From assembly GCA_027627225.1 (NCBI GenBank), contig CM051036.1, forward strand, positions 36,168,426 through 36,232,425: a stretch of 64,000 nucleotides of DNA, in the 5' to 3' direction. The notes beneath the pieces are model-generated. The model did not search any database. It was not told where the DNA came from and saw nothing but the letters and a program-made list of their open reading frames with translations. Positions within the stretch are counted from its first letter, which is position 1. Each line of letters opens with the position of its first letter. Origin of the DNA: Congeria kusceri. Taxonomy: Eukaryota > Mollusca > Bivalvia > Myida > Dreissenidae. The translations under genes were made by a program, and so were the position numbers. Shown piece after piece: positions 12,367 to 25,830 of the stretch.

Positions 12367-13535
12367 ACAAGAGGCACACGGGTGCCTGTATTACTCCACT
12401 GGCTCCTCTGGCTTATTAAGTAAGGAGTGTCAGAAGCGAAAGGATCCCGATATGCTATTTAAGGAAAAAACTACGCTCTGTGGCGGTCATGATTTTTAAA
12501 CAAATCAAAATAATTCAGAATATTTTGGTAAAGAATCACCTAAGGAACATTTCTGTTAAATTATTACGTAATCCAAGCAGCGGTTTCTTACATGAAGATA
12601 GTCAAAGTTTTAAATATACCCATATCATGAAAATGGAATCGGCCCCTGGCGGATTTTCAAAGTTTTCAAAATAACCATAGAAGGAAAAATGCCCTTTGCA
12701 GCCATATTTTAAAATGGAGCGGAACCATAAGAGCAACTTTGGTAGAGAACCACCCAGGGAACATTTCTGTGTAATTATTTAAAATCCAACCAGTGGTTTT
12801 CTGACAAGAAGATTTTCAAAGTTTTCAATAAAGCCATATACGGAAAAATGGCCCCGCCTCCTGCGGCCATGTTTTTCAACGGAGCGGAACCATTTCAGCA
12901 ACTTTGGTAGAGAACTAGACAAGGAACATTTCTGTGAAATTATTTCGAAATCCAACCAGTAGTTTTCTGACAAGAAGATTTTCAAAGTTTTCAATATAGC
13001 CATTTACGGAAAAATGGCCCCGCCTCCTGGCGGCCATGTTTTTCAACGGAACGGAACCATTTCAGCAACTTTGGTAGAGAACCAGACAATAAACTTTTCT
13101 GTGAAATTATTTTAAAATCAAACTAGTGGTTTCTGACAAGAATATTTTCAAAGTTTTCAAAATCGTCAAAAAGGACAAATGGCTTTGTTGCCATTTGTTT
13201 TAACGTAGCGAAAGCATTTTAGCTATTTTGGTAGAAGACCACCAAGGATCATTTCTGTGAAATTATTTGGAAATCTAAACAATAGTTTAGGAGATGTCGT
13301 TTAAAGATTTTTTTTTTTATTTATAGCTCTGGCAGCCATCTTATGAAGCGGACCGGAACCATTTGAGCAACTTTGGTAGAGGACTACCCAACGAACATTT
13401 CTGTGACGTTTCATCAAAGTCGGCCTAACGATTTCAGGGGAGATATCGTTTAAAGGAAAAGTTTATACAGGCATGCACGCACGACGGATGAACAGCCAGG
13501 GCATAAGCTCGCTGGCCTTCGGCCAGTGGAGCTAA
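12367..13535 (-). mobile_element. Repeat element with five or more internal ~155-bp units
   Basis: The element starts with ACAAGAGGCACACGGGTGCC and ends with TAAGCTCGCTGGCCTTCGG then CCAGTGGAGCTAAA. Between these, units of about 150-160 bp recur, each with a variant of AGCAACTTTGGTAGAGAACC, GGAACATTTCTGTGAAATTA, GTTTTCTGACAAGAAGATTT and a GGCGGCCAT segment. The element at 50262-50935 has related ends and units in opposite orientation, so both belong to one family. No protein is encoded. I cannot name the family. Confidence 0.7.
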
Positions 13536-15179
13536 AAAATGGAAACGCCAAAGCATTTGCTGTACTTTTAAATTATGTTTATAGCCATACCACAAACATT
13601 TATGTCACCTTGTTCTATTTCAGTGTATGAGAGTAGTTTTATTTACACATTACGCCTTATAAACCCGTATAATGGTTTCCATGGGTGCATTTATCCAACA
13701 CAACAGCTGCTTTGGCTTGATTAAAATTTCTAAAAATTGAACGTTTATGCTGACGTTTTGCAAATACTGGTGATACAATAAATAAATGTGCTATGAGTAC
13801 ATACGAGGTCTGAAATATGCAAGATCAATTGAGTCTGAAAACTAGAAATATAAACTATCATAGCTAAAATACGACAGGTTTGAAAAATATATATTTTATA
13901 ACATATCGTTACAGGTTAAATTGGTTACGCTTGCAATTGGTTCAGTCATAAATTATGTTCTATTAGAAAAGATCGTTCCGTTACTTAATGCATAATGAAC
14001 ATGCTATAAGAGACAATTATTTATAATTTGGCTACAGACCGAATCTTACACCGTATATTTAGCTTTCTTACAGATCATCATAATTTGAATGATAAGATAT
14101 ATTCTTAAAAAACGTGCAATCACACAATTTGCATACGAATTATTTTAACCTACCCTAGCAGTGGCCAATGTTACGAAGTGTGTATTAAAAGATGTGATTT
14201 TTCAGTTTTACAAATCGGACGTTAAAATGGTAAATAAGGATCGAAGACCGTCGTTAATTAATAACTCGCTACACGTTTTATGCATTAGAAAAAAGATGTG
14301 TTGCATGGTCACAAATGCTATAGACATCACCGAACGATCATTTGTGTTAAATCATCTGTGATAAATATGCGTTGTGGTGTTTAAGCAAATGTTGTAAGGT
14401 TTCCATATATTATAACACTGATGTTTATCACGTTTATGGCTTTACCAATTTGGCAGAGGACACAGAAGTAACATATGTGCGACCTTACTTTGAAACAGGC
14501 ATATACATGTATTCGTCACCGGGAGGTTTTTGGATGGGAATTTGTATTTGTCACACGAATATTGACGAAGCTAACATCACTTTGGTTTAAGTATAGGGAC
14601 ATTTGAAAGTGTGTATTAGACCTTTCGTTACATTTTGTAATATGTAAACCAACTAGCGCAATGACGAACTCTAGCTTTGGTTTAGAAATCACACACTCAA
14701 ATGAATAAAATTCGGTATTACACACGTCGTTTACGACTTAACACTAAAACGTTTTACATGGCCGACTTGATATATTGACGGAGCCTGCTCTTGATGACAT
14801 TCTTCCCGTTTTAAGATTCAATGATGTGTTGTTATTAGCCTTTTACTGTTGTTCATCATTGTTTACGTTCTAGTTGGATAACTAGGTTGTTCTCTTGCTG
14901 GAAGTTCACGTTGCAATAGTATCAAATAGTTAGAAAATGTTAGATAGACAATCCTTTGTATTACCTTTGTAAAAAAAAAAGCACTTTTGCAAAACCTGGG
15001 CATGTACTTGGTTGGCATCATTTTAATTGGAAAGTACAATTTTTAATCACAGCAATGCAATACTAAATAGAAATTATATAAGGCACAGGATAATTGTTCC
15101 AGGATTCACGTAAGTGATGTTTGTATGAGTCCTTTAAAGTATCAATAAAATTAACAATTAAAGCCCCTTATTAATTACT
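13536..15179. other. No gene seen
   Basis: AT-rich sequence with short open frames that lack recognisable domains or credible splice-site context. Confidence 0.5.
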
Positions 15180-15383
15180 TTTAAACTATTTATTTTAGAT
15201 GATTGTGTCGAAAGCCTGGGGCTTACTGAGACACTCTCGAGTCCGGTTCCTGGGTAGAACCAATACTTGGTGACTTCTGAGAACGATCATTCGAACGCTC
15301 CCCGGGTAGGGATCGAACTCACGATCTTCCGAACGCTAAAAGAACACCATTATATTTGATTATACCACTGCGACCTTTAAATA
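15180..15383 (-). mobile_element. tRNA-derived SINE with a conserved tail, minus strand
   Basis: The minus strand shows GGTCGCAGTGGTATAATC as an A-box-like segment and GTGAGTTCGATCCCTACC as a B box. A tail follows containing CACCAAGTATTGGTTCTACC. That same 20-mer occurs at 40354-40373 on the plus strand, marking a conserved 3' domain shared by dispersed SINEs. Confidence 0.6.
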
Positions 15384-15418
15384 ATTATAAATTCGTGACT
15401 TAGTCTCATCCGCTGCAA

Positions 15419-15592
15419 GTAGAAGTGTCTTTATTTTAATAAAAGTGCAAATAGGAGTGTCTTTATTTTAATAAAAGTGCTAATAGGAGTGTCTTTATTT
15501 TAATAAAGTGCTAATAGGAGTGTCTTTATTTTAATAAAAGTGCTAATAGGAGTGTCTTTATTTTAATAAAAGTGCAAATAGGGGTGTCTGTA
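15419..15592. repeat. 32-bp tandem repeat, about five copies
   Basis: The unit is AATAGGAGTGTCTTTATTTT followed by AATAAAAGTGCT. Copies are nearly identical; one has lost a single A and the last is degraded. It looks like a recent expansion. Confidence 0.9.
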
Positions 15593-16551
15593 TTTGTTTT
15601 CCTTATTCACACAATGATTTTGAGTACGTTTCTCTCTAAAAAAAAAAAAATTTATACAAAATACGTTGTATCTGCTAACTCACTTTTACAATAATGTGGG
15701 GTTCTGTTTTAATCATAACGGCAACATTGTACTTTAGTGAAAGAAACATGAAAGCACAAAAATGTCCATTCGCTTTATTTTATGAGATGCAAACTTTCTG
15801 ATGTAAGTAATTTATAGCCGCCACCATAGATGTATTTGTCTGCAATATAGAACACAAACGGTTTAAGCGTCAACATAAATTATATGGCAAGAAAAACGAT
15901 GCACTGTTTGCGTGGCTGCTGGTTTAGTTGTGCGTTGATAGTTCAATAAAAGCAAAATGTGTTTAGCAGAAATTTAAAAACAAAACAACGCACTAAAACG
16001 ATCAATTTTAAGATAGATGTTTTTATGTTCATGTATAAGCATTAACACGCAGAATACAATTTTCAATGTTTGTAAACATTTAAACTTTGGGCATGTGAAA
16101 CCTCAAACAAAAATGCGTACTTGAAGAAAAAAAAAAGAAAAAATAGTAACTATATAAGTTTTATTTAAACTTTCATCTTTACCATTCTTATCGATATAAT
16201 GAAATCATTTATCCAAGATGTGTGTTTGTCTTTGAAACATTATTGAAACGTTTCTTCTGCATCGCTGCTGATGTGCAGAAGAACATAAATAAAATGAAGA
16301 CAGGTCAATCGAGACGCGATAGACTTAATTACGCTTATGTCATCATATATAACAAATCAACATTTTATCCAAGATCTTTCACGGGTATTATATTGTCTTC
16401 TTGGTGTCTACTTCATTCATTTGAGAAAAAAAACACTACGCACACGGAGTTTTTCATGCTGTTGCCAATTTTATTATATATAGGAAATATATTTTAACTG
16501 TAGATGCATCTGCGAAAAATCCCCTATAGGGTATATTCATGGTCTCATACA
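15593..16551. other. No gene seen
   Basis: AT-rich sequence with homopolymer runs. No supportable feature. Confidence 0.5.
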
Positions 16552-16770
16552 TTGAGGCGTATCGTGTGAAAACAGGGCTTAATGCATGTGCGTTAAGTGT
16601 CGTCCCGGATTAGCCTGTGCAGTCCGCACAGAATAATCCAGGACGGCACTTTACGCCTACAGTGGATTTATGTTCAGAAGAGACTTCTTTGAAACAGAAA
16701 ATATCATAGAAGCGTAAGTGCCGTCATAGAAGCGTAAGCCTAATTTTCCTACGACACGCCTCTTATGTTT
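16552..16770. mobile_element. Degraded copy of the nested-palindrome MITE
   Basis: The left arm is well preserved: CTTAATGCATGTGCGTTAAG, TGTCGTCCCGGATTAGCCTG, TGCAGTCCGCACAG, then CCAGGACGGCACTTTACGCC and TACAGTGGATTTATGTTCAG. The right arm is mostly deleted, leaving CCTACGACACGCCTC. The complete relative is at 55192-55462. Confidence 0.8.
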
Positions 16771-17439
16771 TATTTTTTCCAAGGTTTAGAAGTTTGTTTG
16801 AAATAAAGATTTTAATAGTTACTGCAACCGTTGATAAAAAGACGAATACTAATCGTAAAGTGAAAATTGGTTTGTGGAAGATTTGATTAGATCTTTTTTT
16901 TTAGTGAAACAATGTTCGAAACGTGTCAGAGTGACGTCAAAACAAAATAATACGAACATGCACAAATAGGAATATTAAAACCAAAGGAAATAATTTTATT
17001 TGTTCAATTTCAGATACACTATCCTAAAAATGTGGGGGTTTTCAGATGTTTTAATTTAGCAGATCATGTGTCTACAATAATATCTAAAAATCAAAGTAAA
17101 AATCAAGTTGCCATATTCTAGTATGTTAACTGCAGCATTATGCAATAAAAAGCAACATTCTTTTACCAAAAAAAAAATTACTGGAGCATTCACTGCGGAC
17201 AAATATCTAGCTAATATTGGCTTATTTCTGCTTATGATAGAACTATGGAAATAGATGTATCGGTTTGCCGCGAGGAACATGTTAACAGAGGATGACGAAT
17301 CGATTTTCAGTAGAAGCTTTAACTTATATATTACGTATAATTATTTGTCTAGGCTTAAGTTGCAAATGGAAACATGATAAAAGTAAAGCAATATGTGTCT
17401 TTAATTAAAACATTATGATCGACACAATTATTGATATCT
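16771..17439. other. No gene seen
   Basis: AT-rich sequence without supportable features. Confidence 0.5.
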
Positions 17440-18640
17440 CTACATATTTATAAAGCGTTCATATTCAAACAAGGATGGACATTTTTTAATGCATTTTTAA
17501 ATGTTTCGTTTTGGCAATATACAAGTGCAGTGAAATGATAAAACGCGTTTTATCTACAGTAATCATTTTAAAAGGTTTTAATGGTTTAATGGACGCTTAA
17601 GGAGGTTAATTATGCATTTAATATGCCTGTGAAAACATCAATAAATAATGCAACATACGAATATCTTTTGTTCCAAACGACATATTTTGTTTGAAAAAAT
17701 CCCATATACATGCGTCATTGTATACTGAAATTAAAACAGTCTTAAAAAAGGGGGTCACCGGCCTTGTTCTGGAAATATTGAGTTTTGAATACAGTACCTG
17801 TCGAAGCCCTTTTTTCAGTCTGGGTTTTTATCAATGTTTTAAGTATATAGGAGAGCTTTTTTCAAACAAGATTATGGTTCTTTTAACTGATATGTTTTCA
17901 CAAGTTTTGTTTGGCAATATACAAGTGTATTTTTATAATAAAAAACGCTCTACCTACATATACTGTTAAAATAATGAATATTACTGGACATGTATGTAGG
18001 TCAAATGGGTACTTATAATGCTTTCTGAAACGTCATGTTTTATCAAATTCATCAATATATTTTGTTCCAAACGACAGATTTTCTTAAAATTTCGCACATA
18101 CATGCATCAATGTATATATACACCAAAACATCAATAAAAATAATGGGTCATCGAATTTGTTTGGGAAATATTGGACTTTAAATAGGGTACTCTGTAGCCT
18201 TTTTGATATTTCGTTTTAACATTGTTTGCGTAAAAAAGCATATCAGTTGCTTAAATAGAATGGTGACATTTAATGGATCTTTTCTGAACTGATATATTTG
18301 GAAATACATTGTATAAAAGGTGTTTTTTTTATTACTGTATATGCTCTATGAACTTTTACTACTTAAACAATTTATTTGAATGGACATTAAAGATGGTCAC
18401 ATACGAGAATGTACCGAATATACCTGTTGAAACATCAAAATACACATAGGACCAAATGTTTGAATATATTAAGTTCCAAATCTCAGATTTTCTTCAAACC
18501 TGGCTTAGACATGTGTCAATGTATACCAAAACTAAAACAGTCATAAAAAGTATGGCCCACCGTGCTTGTTTGTGAAATAGTGGACTCTTAACATGTTAGT
18601 TGGTGAACCTTTTTAAGTTTTTATCATTCACACTACGTCT
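17440..18640. repeat. Degenerate tandem repeat, ~400-bp unit, about three copies
   Basis: A block with TTTTGTTCCAAACGACA, an ATACATGCRTCAWTGTATA motif, and GGAAATATTGRACTTTRAATA followed by TAGCCTTTTT-like sequence recurs near 17660-17820, 18050-18215 and 18460-18620. TTTGGCAATATACAAGTG recurs at about 17510 and 17910. Divergence is high. Confidence 0.7.
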
Positions 18641-19019
18641 TCAAAATGTAACTTTTCAAAGATGATTGAAAACATCTGTAGATTTTTAACTGGTTTCAGC
18701 TGTTTTGACAGTAATGTAAGGATAATGTGAATAATGCCACACTACATAAACGCTAACCATTGACTGGAACTTGAGGACTTACAAAGATATACATTTATTG
18801 ACTGAAATTAGTAACCTATATATAATAAAGCAAAAATGAATCAAAAGGAGAAATTAACCCAATTATTTCCTTTTTGTTGCGAACGTCTTAAAAAATACCA
18901 GGAACGGACTAGCAAAAAAACATTAAAGAAATACTTCCAACTATATCTTCGTGAAACAAAACATTCTAGGCGTATGAATGTTTTAATTATTTTGTTCACG
19001 ATATGTATCAGAGATTCAT

Positions 19020-21425
19020 CTTAGAATTTATTGCTTCATAAATTGGGATTACATTCCATAAAATCCGCACAACACAGTGCTAATTATTTGAACCACAAGT
19101 AGTAAAACAAAATTACGTCTCCTAATCTGATGTGTTTTATCGACGCAACAACACTAACAAACTTGTTTCTTGCATGATAAATTGTTTCAGGGTACATTCA
19201 TTTCAAGCACTATCACCTATTGGATCTCAGCTGTCAGCTATAATTGCATTTCACAAAAACCAATGACGTTTCTAGTTTTAATGCTTAACCCAACTAATCA
19301 CAGCATGGAAACCGAAACAGATGTCGTTATGTTTCATTAGATTAACCAACAAGACACATTTTATTGTTAATTTATAATTGTGTATGGATGATTTTTTTGT
19401 ATTAAATTATGACATGTAAAAGTTTATTCAAATTAATTTTCTATTAATAATGACAGAACACAGCGTTTATATTTTAGGGACGTGAACATAGTAATAGATG
19501 ATAACCTTATATGAATACGGTAACAGTTAATCTGAGATTCTTACATTAACAAAGAAATTGTCAAACTAAGATAATTATTTCAGGGGCATTGTAAATACCA
19601 ATTTCAGACAACTGTGTCTCAGTATGACAATGCAAAATGTTACAGACATTTCTTGTAGAGATTCTGTTATTTATGCAAACATGGGACAAATAATTATTTT
19701 AGTCTCATGGCAAATGACAAATTTGATATATATATATATATATTTGTTGTTGTTTTTTAATTGCAAAGGGACTCATTGACACATTTATTACTTAGACAGG
19801 AATGGCAACACAAACTAGATGTTTGCACGCTTTGTAAGGCATCTACCACAAGTGAAATATGATGTTTATTTCAATTTTGTAAAACAATTATGCCACAAAG
19901 AAAGGCAGAATGGCAACTTGATTGTTTCTGATAATCTCATACAATATGCCGCTTGACAGAGCTTTACTAATATAAAGATCGTAAACTGTCTCATAGATTC
20001 AGATTTTGCTGTCATGCGGTGTGCCTTGGCCCATGTTCTAGAACCATGTTCATTCTGTGCATGTATATCGAGGCTATTGGTTGCATAATGCACACATCGA
20101 ACTAGTATCAATAAATATGTTTATGTATTTGGTTGCTTATACTGATGTATTTAATAAGTCCGCAGGAAAATAGTCTTTAGTCTATACGGTTAACTTGTTT
20201 ACAGTAAATTACAATTACTCTCTACGTAAACCAATCAAAATGAATCCATTATCAGCCCATCAATTTCTTTAACAAAATTAGCATGATCTAGTCAATCTTA
20301 ATATATGTCACTTGTAAATTATTCTCCATTATATCAACACCGTATATTATACAAGAGTCTTGATTAATAAACAATGCCACCATCATGTGCTTGGAAATAC
20401 TTTACGCGGTCATTAGACAACACCCCGGTCGCGTGTAATCTATCTAATGAGAAATTTGTGTACGGATCAATTAAAAATTAATTAACAATACATTTAACAA
20501 TATCTTACATTTCTTTATATTTGCCTAACACTCACTAAGTTATATCGCTCATTACCACTGAAACAAGGTAAAACAACCACGTACATGTAGTGTACATATT
20601 TCGGATATGTAAATATTCGTACAGAGTGCCGTATATAGCAGTATTTACAAGACGAATATTGATTTCAGTATTCGGTCCCATCCCTAGTCTTCACGTGTTT
20701 ACCTCTAAACTTCTCTAAACTTATTTTACTTGAAGAACATGAAAGTATTATTGACATAATGTTTCAGGTTTATTTTCATTCTTATAAGTAACGGTCCTTG
20801 CCTTTCTTAACAAGATATACATAGCTTTCAGAGGGGATATTCGATAAATTTTATTTTGTTTACTTCCTTAACCCTGTCGTCCTTAGATTGGTTTTTACAA
20901 GGGAAGCCGTATTGTGGGGTTTTGTTATCAGATACGCTAACAATTATCTGTGCCCAGAAAATAACAGGCGGACATATTTATGTATTAATTTCCTGCCTCA
21001 GCTATTCATGGCACCCTTCTCAGGATTCTGACCTCCTGCAAAGTTCCGGTGTGTACATATATACACTCATCGGGAGAGGTTACACAACAAACTCAACATT
21101 GACAACCACAATGATTATTGTCAAGACGGATGCTATCTGCGTGTGTATTTATTTAAAGATATCCACTGGTACTCCCATACGACTAAACGAGACACATTTT
21201 TGAAATACTAATTTTTGTCTGTCTGAACAACAAGAACCGTTGCCATCCTTAGTCTGTACGTGACACTGTAATGGTGTGTAGTCACGTCATGGTAATTAGA
21301 AGAAATTATCGTTTACCGGGGGTTGTTAAATGACAAGCGTGCATTTTGAAGAGACAATGGCGCCTTTAGAGCTGTAATTAATGGGAATGGAACCAGCTCC
21401 GTCAGATTATTTTCCAGCATGTAAA
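19020..21425. repeat. Segmental duplication, copy A
   Basis: Collinear with 24905-32950 once the L1-like insertion (25008-30385) is removed. Anchors: ATTGCTTCATAAATTGGGAT at 19030 against 24913, GTTTCTAGTTTTAATGC at about 19270 against CATTTCTAGTTTTACGGC at 30630, a block at 19575-19660 against 31420-31540, and two strongly conserved blocks at 20870-21200 and 21215-21420. Outside these anchors the copies are strongly diverged. Confidence 0.75.
20870..21420. other. Conserved blocks shared by both duplication copies (copy A)
   Basis: Two blocks are much more alike than the flanks. The first has GGGAAGCCGTRTTGTGG, AATAACAGGCGGACATATTT, TATGTATTAATTTCCTG, CCTCCTGCAAAGTT and AAGACGGATG. The second has GTAATGGTGTGTA, TAGTCACGTCATGGTAATTA, GGTTGTTAAATG and TTTTGAAGAGACAAT. 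The first block keeps an open frame in both copies (20856-21203 and 31983-32243), but the aligned peptides need compensating indels and match no family I recognise. It may be a decayed exon, a conserved regulatory element or an old mobile element. Confidence 0.6.
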
Positions 21426-23394
21426 CATAAGCTTTACGACTTCTGTAATTTTATTATATTGAAACGATATCATCAAATTCTAATTTTAAGACTCAAGTTC
21501 AGCAAGGAAATGTGTCACTAATTGTGTATGCATTGACGAAATTCCAAACCGCAATTCAAGTGGCACGGAATTCTAGAACCCGCTAAGATTTACTGTAGTA
21601 CGATTTATTTTGAATGATGCTTAATTGCTAAATTATTTTAACACGGTAACTCATAATAGTATTTGTCCAATGGTGAACAAAATGTATGTTATTGTACCGC
21701 TTCATGACATTGAAAGTGTTAAATAACACCTGAAAATGTCAACAACATAACACATAAATGTCATGATTATTAAATAATAGTTCTTCTCTTAACAGAACAA
21801 CTTGTATTATTTAAATACCCAACCATAATACACAACTTTCAACTCCGTCTTAATACTGGCAATGCCTTGCGATGTTCAATTCGCCAGTCTGTCTGACATT
21901 TCATGCGGAAGAACTATGATTAACCAAAGAGCAGCTTTTAAATAAATGTTAAAGGTTGTGGTATATGTTCTTTGTTACATCGAATGGCATTGCGTCATTG
22001 TGGTGCATGCTTTTAGATAGAATTGTTTGAACACTTGCTGCAATCAGCCCAATCGAACAGTCCATAAATGTTGGATTCACGTTTTTGCAGTCATCCGCCA
22101 TGCATATAAGAGACATTTTCGAAAACAATTTAAACTATTAAGTACGCATTGTATTATGAATGGGAGTCTGGCCTTCAAATTATTTGCAAATCAAATTAAG
22201 CGGTGACAATTTAGACTTCCATTGTCATGTTTTGACAAAACAAAAGTGTCAAGAAAGAATTTATAAAACGGTTACAAATGAAACATTTCCAAATAACAAC
22301 AATTTGAAAGTATCTCCTGTTGCTTATATGAACATTTACTTAGGAACGTGATATGCAACTGTGTTATCAAAGAAATGGTTTCACAATTTCGGAACACTTG
22401 TGCAAAACCACGACAAACTAAGCTAACATGTTCATGTTAATTGATTTGTTTCATGCTAGGAAAATCATCAAAATTTATGAAACACGATTTTGAAATTTTC
22501 AAGAACATGAATACATGCAACTTCCATTTAATTTATGAACAAAGTGGTGGCAATAATAGTGAAAGTAGGCTGTTAATAACAGTTTTGATGGTGAGAGCCA
22601 TTAACTTCTGTCTAAACACTGCAGCATAATTGGGTCAATGATGTAAACCTTTGTGAAGGGCTGGGACAGTTTAGTTATCAGTCTGTATTGTTGACTCGTT
22701 TTTCTTTCTGCACTTAAGCCAAACTTTGGCCTTCTTAAGCATCCAATAAAATGTGTTGAGTTTTTTTATTTGGTTTTATCTTGTTCTTTATCATATTATC
22801 TGACTAATTCCACGTTAAGCAAACATATCATATAGAGTACATTATGATTAAAAAAAAGGTATTTAATGCTTTAATTCATAAGGTGGTGATAATATTTTAA
22901 ATTTTACTAAAGATATTTAAAATGAAGGATTAGTATCGTATGATGGTTACAAGTTTATGCTTGTTTATTTTGTTTAAGTGACACATATATCTAAAACTAC
23001 AGTGTTTATATTATTAATTGCATTGGCAATACTTATTATGTACCTTTACGTTACATCGTACTCTATCTACGTTGGTTTATCGTAGTATATACTACTATAT
23101 TTAGTCCAAGTACAAGTTTCTTACTCAAACAATTCAAAAATGCACTTTACGCAAGTGTGTTTAATATAGATACTTTACTTGAGCTCATATCGAAACATTA
23201 AATGGTTTTAATAAAGGTGTAGTAAGTAAAACATCCTTCCTTTATACAGCTTGTTTGCTTTAAATATTCCAGGAGATACTGGAAAACGTCGTCCAACAAA
23301 TACTAACAAGATCATGAAACAGACACTTGTATGTAAAGAAAAAAAACAGTGACTATAGTGCTTTGTGCCATGAAGTGTATCGGTGATTCACCAA
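21426..23394. other. No gene seen
   Basis: AT-rich sequence. The short open frames at 22160-22351 and 22441-22629 have no recognisable features. Confidence 0.5.
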
Positions 23395-23545
23395 GAATTC
23401 ATTGCTTTATACATATTGAATCTGCACAAATTTGTTCAACCACGCAATGCAAATTTATTGAACTACATGCAATAGAACAGTATTACGTCCCGTAATCTGA
23501 TTTGGTTTTATCACCAACTCGATAGAAGCATGAACGTTGTTTTAT
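23395..23545. repeat. Extra partial copy of the duplication anchor
   Basis: ATTCATTGCTTTATACATAT, then ATTACGTCCCGTAATCTGAT and GATAGAAGC, parallel 19025-19150 and 24905-25007 plus 30401-30450. It is a third, diverged copy of the same short segment, lacks the L1-like insertion, and so acts as an approximate empty site. Confidence 0.55.
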
Positions 23546-23859
23546 TCAGGGCACGCAAACAGTTTCGTTTCTTTGTATTAATGGCAATCACGCCTGTGAC
23601 CCTTCAAGAAGTGTAGCATTTTGTATTGTTACTTTTGCTGTGTTAATTTGTCATTTCTCGTTAAAAATAGTGTCTTACTTATTCAATATTTTATTTTATT
23701 ACCCGTTTCTCCAGTAAAAGTGAATCTTACCATATTTGATGGTTATATTAATCAAGCACCATAGTACACATTTATTATTCAAACAATTCTATCAGGAAAA
23801 CAGTTATAATTATATAACCGGTTGTTCAGATGCTTTTTCTTGACATCACGGTCGTTTAA

Positions 23860-23943
23860 GTCATGCTGTTGAGTGGAGAATTACGCCCTGATCATTTCAC
23901 AGTCATGCTGTGGAGTGGAGAATTATGCCCTGATCATTTCACA
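23860..23943. repeat. 42-bp direct duplication
   Basis: Two adjacent copies contain AGTCATGCTGTTGAGTGGAG and GCCCTGATCATTTCAC and differ at two bases. Confidence 0.9.
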
Positions 23944-24992
23944 CTGGATCAAATAACATGATAACATTTGGTCATTTTACTCTGGCTCATTCGGACTCTT
24001 TCAATTTTGAATGTTGACTGCTTTTAGTCGTCTACAACTATTGTAAAATTGATATAAATGCAAGCGAATTGTTATATATGTTGGAAATTTCTTGATTTCT
24101 ATTTATTATTAATACTTTTACTAAATACACACTGTCATGGTAGAAATCCCCAACCGTATCGCGCGAATACACAAAATATGTCACATGTCTGGAACCATCG
24201 TTTAATATTTTTACGCAGTATGCTGTTACATTTCCTAGTTATTTTATGTTATTTTATGTTTTCAGTGTTTACTAAAGTTAAAATTCATAATGGTCCAAAC
24301 TGAATTAAACATAATTTTTTTAATAATATAAAAATTTCAGGACGACATGTTATAAAGTAATGAGATATGTTTTCAATCGGATCAACGAACGAAACTATTA
24401 GTGCCGCGTTGCACGCGCCACTTAGAGGCTGCTCTTGGGAAATGGAATAACGAGTGTTCAAAAGGGGAACAAATTCTTTTTTTAAAGCATTAAAAGAGAA
24501 TATTTCTTTAACTAAGTGTAAGATCGTATAATATTTAATACGTGGTCATAGAAATATATATTTGCACTCGTGGCTGCGCCACTCGTGAAAATATTTTACT
24601 ATGATCCCTCATGGAATAAAATACGAACAAATTCTGAATTAAACATAAACCCTCAGCGAAGAATGATACAAGTTCATCAGCTTTCGTCTCATGCTATGTT
24701 TCAAAGAAGGTTAGGAAACATCTAGAATATGTGCAAAAATGTAAATTATGGCATCGCGCAATTTAATTGTCATTGTTTGCATAATATATTCTTTATACAA
24801 TGTACATGTATATGTTTTAGGCACTGATTCCTCCCCTCTTGTTCGAAATCCTGTTACCGCGCCTACCGGAGAAGAGTTTATTTCATGATATGTTTCAATG
24901 ACAATTACAATTCATTGCTTCATATATTGGGACTACATTCCATGGAATCGGTTAAATTAATTAAACCACTCAACGCTAATTTATAGAACCAC

Positions 24993-25007
24993 AAGAAGTA
25001 AACATCA
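24993..25007. repeat. Target-site duplication, 5' copy
   Basis: AAGAAGTAAACATCA is repeated exactly at 30386-30400. The host homology seen in copy A runs up to this point and resumes after the second copy. Confidence 0.9.
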
Positions 25008-25450
25008 GTATATATGATACTTATGCGAATTCACTGCCATGCGTGTCTATACATTGTATACATTTGCACATTTGTATAGACATCACAAACATTATATTAT
25101 TTTGGCAGCACGGGTTTAAGTAGTAAAATGTTCCGATTCCTATACGATATTTGTGTTAATATAAAAGACTATCACATTAATTTAGACATTTGGTATAGAT
25201 AATTATAAAAAGAAATACTACTATGTGAAATACACTACCATAAATGTATACAATTATAATATTTCACTTAGTGAATATTTAAATATACATATCTTTAGTA
25301 TATTAAAACACACATAGTATCTCCTACATGTTATTTCCATTATGTATGTAGTTTGATGACAACTCATATTTGATAGTTTTGCATTTTCCGATACTAATAT
25401 CATAATTACACGTATATTAGTAAGGCATTTAAAAAAAAAATCAAGCACTT

Positions 25451-25560
25451 AATATACCAGCTAGGCTACTTTCATACTGTTGGTATAATATGTTGGTATA
25501 TATACAAACAAATGTATGTACATGTATAATATACCAGCTAGGCTACTTTCATATTGTTCC
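25451..25560. repeat. 78-bp-spaced direct repeat in the L1-like leader
   Basis: ATATACCAGCTAGGCTACTT followed by TCATAYTGTT occurs at 25451 and again at 25529. It may reflect a duplication during 5' leader turnover. Confidence 0.85.
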
Positions 25561-25567
25561 CCGTAAC

Positions 25568-25571
<4 letters not shown>

Positions 25572-25639
<68 letters not shown>

Positions 25640-25830
25640 TGTGTGCGTGCGTGCGTGCGTGCGTGTGTGTGAGTGTGTGTGTGTGTGTGTGTGTGCGTGA
25701 TTTGTATGTATATATATATGTATATATATGAATGTGTGTATGTGTGAGTGTATGTGCATATATATGTATATGTATATATATGTATATATATGTGTGTGTA
25801 TGTATATATATATATGTTTTTTGTTCTTGT
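25572..25830. repeat. GT / GCGT / TATATG microsatellite
   Basis: A GT run passes into GTGC units, back to GT and then into TATATG units. It lies in the L1-like leader and produces spurious open frames (Val-Cys or His-Thr runs) on both strands. Confidence 0.95.

Noticed and set aside
20856..21203. 115-residue open frame in the conserved block
   Set aside because: Not called as a gene: similarity to 31983-32243 needs compensating indels, no family is recognised and no splice or promoter context is evident.
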